From Hyparrhenia diplandra (Eukaryota > Streptophyta > Magnoliopsida > Poales > Poaceae): a stretch of 64,000 nucleotides of DNA. Below the pieces are notes generated by a model. The model saw only the letters and a program-made list of their open reading frames with translations, made no database searches and was not told the DNA's origin. Position numbers and translations under genes: made by a program. Below are positions 59,001 to 64,000 of this stretch, piece after piece. The stretch spans positions 19,644-83,643 of the forward strand of contig JADLZK010007335.1 of NCBI GenBank assembly GCA_015847255.1. The letters are read 5' to 3'. How positions within the stretch are numbered: position 1 is the stretch's first letter; every line of letters starts with the position of its first letter.

Positions 59001-62000
59001 CAAGATTGTAGGTCTCGTCGAGTACGTACTGCAACTTTGATGTTGACTTTATCTTCATTCAACATTGTTAATCATGATGACAAGTTTGATGCCCGATGGC
59101 CCTTCTTATTCAATGCCATTATAGATGCGCTGGATTTGAGGGAAATCGAAATGTCAGGTCGTAAGTTCACATGGGCGAACTCCAATAAGACTCCAACCTT
59201 TGAAAAATTAGATAGAGTATTAGCTACAACAGAGTGGGAACAAAAATTCCCTCTAGTCACGGTTGATGCCCTGACTAGGGAAATTTCTGATCATACACCG
59301 CTGTTCCTTTGCACGGGTGGGGAGAAACAAAAAGTGAGCACACCTATATTCAGATTTGAATTGGGGTGGCTGTTACAGGAAGGCTTTGTAGAAGCTGTGA
59401 CAAAAGTGTGGGAAAGGGAAAGGAAGGGTGTTTCACCAATGCAAAAATGGCAAAATAAGATTAGAAGCTTACGCCATTTCTTGAGAGGTTGGGCTAAAAA
59501 CGCGAAGGGGAACTCCAAAAAAGAAAGGGAAGAACTTCTGAAGTGTGCAGATAAACTTGATAAAAAAGCAGAGTCCCAAACCCTTACTGAACAGGAATTA
59601 GATCTCAAACAAAATGTCAAAGGGAGAATTGATCGGCTCCTTAGAGAGGAGGAAATTAGGTGGTTTCAAAGGGCCAAGACTAACTTTCTTTTGAAGGGGG
59701 ACAGTAACACAAAATACTTCCAAATGGTGGCAAATGGTAAAAGAAGGAAAACGAGAATCTTTCAGCTTGAACAGGAAGGAAAGGTAATCAAGGGGCAAGA
59801 GAGTCTGAAGGTTTTCATCACAAAAAAATACTATAAGGACTTGTTTGGATCAGTCCATAGAAATGAGTTTGCGCTGAATGAAACTCAGACTGATGATATT
59901 TGCCAGGTTACCGACGTCGAGAATAATCTCTTGACTGAAGAATTCACAGAAAAGGAAGTTAGGGACGCAATTTTCCAAATGAAACTTAATAAGGCACGGG
60001 ACCAGATGGATTCCCAGTGGAGTTCTTCCAGGTATTTTGGGGTCTCATTAAACATGACTTAATGGACATGTTTAGGGACTTCTATCATGGAAGGCTTCCA
60101 TTGTTTAGTCTTAACTTTGGGACCGTTGCCTTAATCCCAAAGCAGAAGGAGGTCAAACAGATTCAGCAATACAGACCAATTTGCATGCTTAATGTGAGTT
60201 TTAAAATCTTCACAAAAGTTTTGGCTAATAGGCTGATTGGGATAGCCAACAGAGAGGTGCGACCGTCTCAGACGGCCTTCATGCCAGGTAGGAATATTTT
60301 AGATGGGGTGGTAGTGCTGTATGAAACAATACATGAGATCCATAAAAAGAAAAAAGATGGCGTCATTCTCAAATTAGATTTTGAGAAGGCGTATGACAAA
60401 GTAAGTTGGCCCTTTTTGTAGCAGGTGTTGAGAATAAAGGGATTCTCACCATTATGGTGTAAGTGGATTGAGGAGATTGTTAATAAGGGAAGCGTGGGGG
60501 TGAAAGTAAATGAGGAAATTGGCCATTATTTTCAGACTAGGAAAGGACTTAGACAAGGTGATCCTTTGTCACCTATCCTTTTCAATCTGGTAGCAGATAT
60601 CTTGGCCACTCTGGTTGATAGAGCTAAGCTTAGCGGGCAGTTTAGAGGGCTGGTACCTGATCTAGTAGACTGTGGGCTCTCTATCCTGCAAGACGCCAGA
60701 CGATACAATTCTTTTAATGGAAGATAATTTTGAAGAGGCTAGAAACTTAAAGCTTGTGTTGGGGGCCTTCGAGGGGTTATCGGGCTTGAAAATTAATTTT
60801 CATAAAAGCGAGCTGTTTTGCTTTGGCAAGGCGAGGGAGAGAAGCAAAGATTTTGTTAACTTGTTCGGTTGTAAGGAAGGCAGCCTTCCATTTCGTTATC
60901 TAGGGATTCCCATGCACTTTCGTAAGTTGTCAAACAAGGATTGGCAAGCGGTGGAAGAGAGGTTTCAGAGAAGAAGTTGAGTAGTTGGAAAGGAAAGCTT
61001 TTGTCTTTTGGGGAAGATTGGTTTTGATCAACTTAGTTTTATCTAGCCTGCCCATGTTCATGTTGTCTTTTTTGCGATTCCTAAAGGAGTGCTGAAAAAT
61101 TGGATTATTACCGATCTAGATTTTTTTCTGGCAGTGTGACGAGCACAAAAAAGTATAGACTTGCTAAGTGGAGCGTTTTATGTAAACCAAGGTGCATGGG
61201 GGGGCTGGGTATTTTGAATTTAGAACTGCAGAATTCATGCTTACTTAGTAAGTGGCTTTTTAAGCTACTTAATGAGGAAGGATTGTGGCAGGAGGTGCTG
61301 AGGCGAAAGTACTTAAAAAAGGGAAATGTTTGTCTCAGGTAACTAAAAAACCGGGGGACTCACATTTTTGGAAAGGTTTGCTGAATGTCAAGGACACCTT
61401 TCTGAAATATGGGAAATTCAAAGTAAATGATGGAAACGAAACTAGTTTTTGGGAGGATTGGTGGATAGGACAAAACCCTTAAAATGTTTGTTCCCAGCCT
61501 TGTATAATCTAGCAAGGAGGAAGGGAGACTCAGTTGCCAAAGTGCTAAGCACAACTCCATTAAATGTTTCTTTTTTAGAAGGGCTTTAGTGGGTGAAAGG
61601 TTGAGGGAATGGCTAGAGTTGGTCGCGCTGGTAATGCCTACAGCCCTGAATGAGAACAGGGATAAATTCTGGTGGCAGTTGAAAAAGAATGGCAGGTTCT
61701 CGACACAGTCCCTATATAGGGAATCCATGAAGTCTGTAAGGACAAGCGGGAAGGACCCGTTCTGGAAGGCGAAACTGCCCCTGAAAATAAAAAAATCTTT
61801 CTTTGGTACTTAAAAGGGGAATTTTATTGACAAAGGATAATTTGCTCAAGAGGGGTTGGAAAGGGAATGATAATTGTAGTCTGTGTGGTCTTAAAGAGTC
61901 TGTTCAACATCTTTTCTTTTGATTGTTGTGTGGCAAGATTTCTGTGGAACACTTTATTCATTGCATTCAACATTCAACCACCAAAAAAAATAATGTCCAT

Positions 62001-62573
62001 TTGTTTGGTTCGTGGCTTAGGAGTTTTTCTCCTAAGTTAAGAAACCAAATTTTAGTAGGATCAGCGGCTATATGCTGGGCGTTATGGTTGAATAGAAATG
62101 ATTTGGTGTTCAATAAGAAGAATTCTAATTCGTTTTTGCAGGTAATTTTCAGAGCAACTTATTAGATCCGGCAATGGTCACAGTTGTCTAAAGAAGAAGA
62201 GAGAGCAAATATGATTGATGGATGCAAACAGTGGGAGGTGATGCTAATGGAAGTCTTCAGAAGTTCAGCTTGGAAGCGATACAAAAGTTTGGATAACTAG
62301 TTTGTCTTTTTTGTTCTTTTGGCTGATCAGTTTTGAAGCCTGGTGGCGTGATTGCTGCTTCTCAGGTTTTGTTTGTAATGAGAACATGGTTTTGGCGTTT
62401 GGTCACTGTAAGTGGCTCTGCAGACTAGCTGCAGCGTGAACTGTGGGGTGAGTTCTGCTTAGCAGACTGTCAGGTCTTTTGACCGGGCTTTTGTATTGGT
62501 TCGAATTGGTTGCACCCATTCAGTTATGAATGTGGGAGACCGGAATGAAATATTCCTTTATCTAAAAAAGACA
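59001..62573 (+). mobile_element. L1-like LINE, 5'-truncated, ORF2 broken
   Basis: The frame from 59,037 begins inside the AP endonuclease domain (ALDLREIEMSGRKFTWANSN, LDRVLATTEW, REISDHTPL). A linker follows with RWFQRAKTNFLLKGDSNTKY. The RT domain spans about 60,000-60,760, with YRPICMLNVSFKIFTKVLAN, RPSQTAFMPGRNILDGVV, LKLDFEKAYDKVSW and KGLRQGDPLSPILFNLVAD. The catalytic YADD site near 60,690 is destroyed by a one-base frameshift and substitution. After LKINFHKSE and SLPFRYLGIPMH come the thumb region and a zf-RVT-like zinc motif (GWKGNDNCSLCGLKESVQHL, about 61,855-61,915). It ends GGAATGAAATATTCCTTTAT followed by CTAAAAAAG, the usual 3' end of these elements. Stops at 60,418 and elsewhere break the frame. 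It is not able to move. Target duplication was not found. Confidence 0.9.
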
Positions 62574-62978
62574 TTTGAACAGTGCTTTCTCACTGCGTTT
62601 CCAGAACAAACGGACTGCGATAGTTGATAGTTCGGCAGTGATGGTCACTTGTCGTTCTGACCTGATCTCGAAAAAAAATAAGAACAGAAGCATTCCTCTG
62701 TACCATTGTCGGTGGGCTCGTTTGGGCCCGGTAATATCTAGGCATGGGCGCGGCCAGCAAACCTCTCTTTTTATTTTTCTTTTCTCTGAAAAATGAATAC
62801 CTCTCCTTTTCTTCTAGCTTTCTCTGAGAACAATCTCCTCCCATCCTGAGTCGCGTCTAGTCTAGAAATGACGCTCCATGGAAAAAAAAAAAAAAAGCTT
62901 GGAGCTCATTATTTCCCTAATGACATACGAAGTACTATTTACATCACGATTTATTAAGTAAATGTACACCATATAGAT
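62574..62978. other. Spacer, nothing recognised
   Basis: Mixed sequence with a 15-base A tract near 62,882. No gene or repeat supported. Confidence 0.5.
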
Positions 62979-63168
62979 CAGTGCAGGACGAGCAACGGGC
63001 AAGCCATTTGCGTTGCTGTTGCGTGCTTCTCGAGAGAGAAAAAATTTCCATCCCCTTTATAATACCTATCACTAGTGCAGGACGAGCAACGGGCAAGCCA
63101 TTTGCGTTGCTGTTGCGTGCTTCTCGAGAGAGAAAAAAATTTCCATCCCTTTATAATACCTATCACTA
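62979..63168. repeat. 95-bp tandem duplication
   Basis: The block starting AGTGCAGGACGAGCAACGGG at 62,979 recurs at 63,074, and both copies run to TATAATACCTATCACTA. The two copies differ only in the length of an A run (six versus seven) and of a C run (four versus three). Confidence 0.95.
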
Positions 63169-63189
63169 CATCAATCTAATACGAACCAT

Positions 63190-64000
63190 AGGGGAGAAGA
63201 GCTCACTAAAACTTTTTCCCTTCCCCTGGAAGCCTCTCCACCCCACCGCTCTCCCTTCCGCCCGATCCGGGTCCCTCCCGTCCGCCTCCGGCGATCTCGC
63301 CGGCAGGGCGCCAGGAGGGGGCCCCTGCCTTTGTTCTTCGTGAGATCCTAGTAGCTAGTAGTTGTTTTATCTTTCTTGTGCCTCCGTGCTTTGCCTTCAT
63401 GGCTTGTCCCTACCTCGGCCGCCGGTGGAGTCGCCGTCGTGATTCTGCCGCCGCCATCTTCGATGACCCGGTATGTGGTAATAAAATAAATACCCCCTTC
63501 ATCTCGTAGATCCCCTTCCCTCATCCCTCCGCCACTCCACCTCGCCGCCGATGGGATTCGCCTCGCTTCGATCCAACATCACCGCCGCCGCATCCCTTAA
63601 ACAAAGAGCTTCCCGACTCGGCGCTCCTCTCTTCAGATTCGAAGGCGTGATCTGGTGTCGATTCGCGGGCCGCCATCCCCCGGGATCCCCGGGCGTGAGC
63701 TTCTTCTACCTCCGCGACTCCTCCAACATCATCCTTCGATCGCCGGTGCGTGCTGCTCCTGCAAGCTCATGAGTCCCAGCTTCAACCGACGCTTTGCGCC
63801 GGGGTCCGTCCCACCCGGTGTATGCGCCACCGACGCCCTGCGACTCTCCTCGCCACCCGAAATCGTCAACTTCCGGCACGGGCGTCTCTGCTTCTTCCCT
63901 TCGTGGATGAAGAAGGACTTCCGTTGTAATTAGGTTTTCCTTTTGAGGACCTATATGTAATTTGGCTGTTGTTTTAATATATTCAGTGTTTCTTGTCAAA
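63190..64000 (+). other. GC-rich gene-like sequence at the window edge, unidentified
   Basis: Purine/pyrimidine-biased, GC-rich sequence resembling the 5' part of a grass gene. A plus-strand frame from ATG 63,551 (MGFASLRSNITAAASLKQRA) runs 73 codons. It is out of frame with a second at 63,655-63,933. Several possible donors exist (for example GTATGTGG at 63,472). No domain is recognised. It may be the start of a gene that continues past 64,000 or a captured fragment. Confidence 0.35.

Noticed and set aside
1..64000. CRISPR arrays, operons or a bacterial-type multi-gene defence or biosynthetic system
   Set aside because: The window is plant nuclear DNA with introns and transposons; none of the repeats has spacer structure and the conserved genes are functionally unrelated.
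1..64000. tRNA, rRNA or organelle-derived insertions
   Set aside because: I saw no tRNA cloverleaf with conserved TTCGA loop in context, no rRNA, and no recognisable plastid or mitochondrial gene; short ones could still be missed by eye.

Overview
This is nuclear DNA from a grass, most likely a rice-like species (Oryza or close relative). The genes have introns. Intergenic DNA is AT-rich and dense in small inverted-repeat transposons ending in the CTCCCTCCG motif typical of grass Stowaway-like elements. The gene set (LONGIFOLIA, G3BP-like, Ninja, NOC3, AIPP2-like PHD, erlin) is a plant one. From memory, rice chromosome 7 has a Ninja gene (Os07g0602900) and the LONGIFOLIA-type grain-shape gene GL7/GW7/SLG7 within a few loci of each other. 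The window may be the equivalent region, but no search was run to confirm this.

Layout. 1-14 kb: accessory sequence with no convincing intact known gene. It holds a tandem repeat rich in CATGCA motifs, GC-rich gene-like fragments, an exportin-1 exon remnant (4.4-4.9 kb), a FAR1-domain remnant (5.9-6.4 kb, minus), an unidentified single-exon ORF (10.2-10.7 kb) and a hAT-like element (about 12.0-13.1 kb). 14.9-18.7 kb (+): LONGIFOLIA/TRM protein. 21.2-24.7 kb (+): NTF2-RRM protein of the G3BP type with a 30-bp coding minisatellite. 27.6-29.8 kb (+): Ninja/AFP repressor. 30.7-37.0 kb (-): NOC3, whose introns hold a MITE, a solo LTR and a SINE. 39.1-41.8 kb (-): AIPP2-like PHD protein, with a stray PHD exon copy at 45.0 kb and a minus-strand LINE at 45.6-47.1 kb. 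50.0-55.2 kb (-): erlin-like SPFH protein. 55.3-64 kb: transposon-rich, including a 933-bp PIF/Harbinger-like element with perfect ends and a 5'-truncated LINE (59.0-62.6 kb), then GC-rich sequence of unknown nature.

The six conserved genes are housekeeping or regulatory genes on separate promoters, not a pathway cluster. NOC3 and the G3BP-like gene have site II (TGGGCY) promoter motifs, NOC3 with a telo box. The Ninja gene has ACGT-core (ABRE-like) motifs upstream, consistent with ABA feedback.

Most conserved genes need one- or two-base corrections to read through, often at homopolymers. Several introns and spacers carry near-identical tandem duplications whose homopolymer lengths differ. 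The simplest explanation is base-level assembly error, so the CDS spans below are gene models with exon evidence rather than clean ORFs. I did not find a convincing new multi-gene system.
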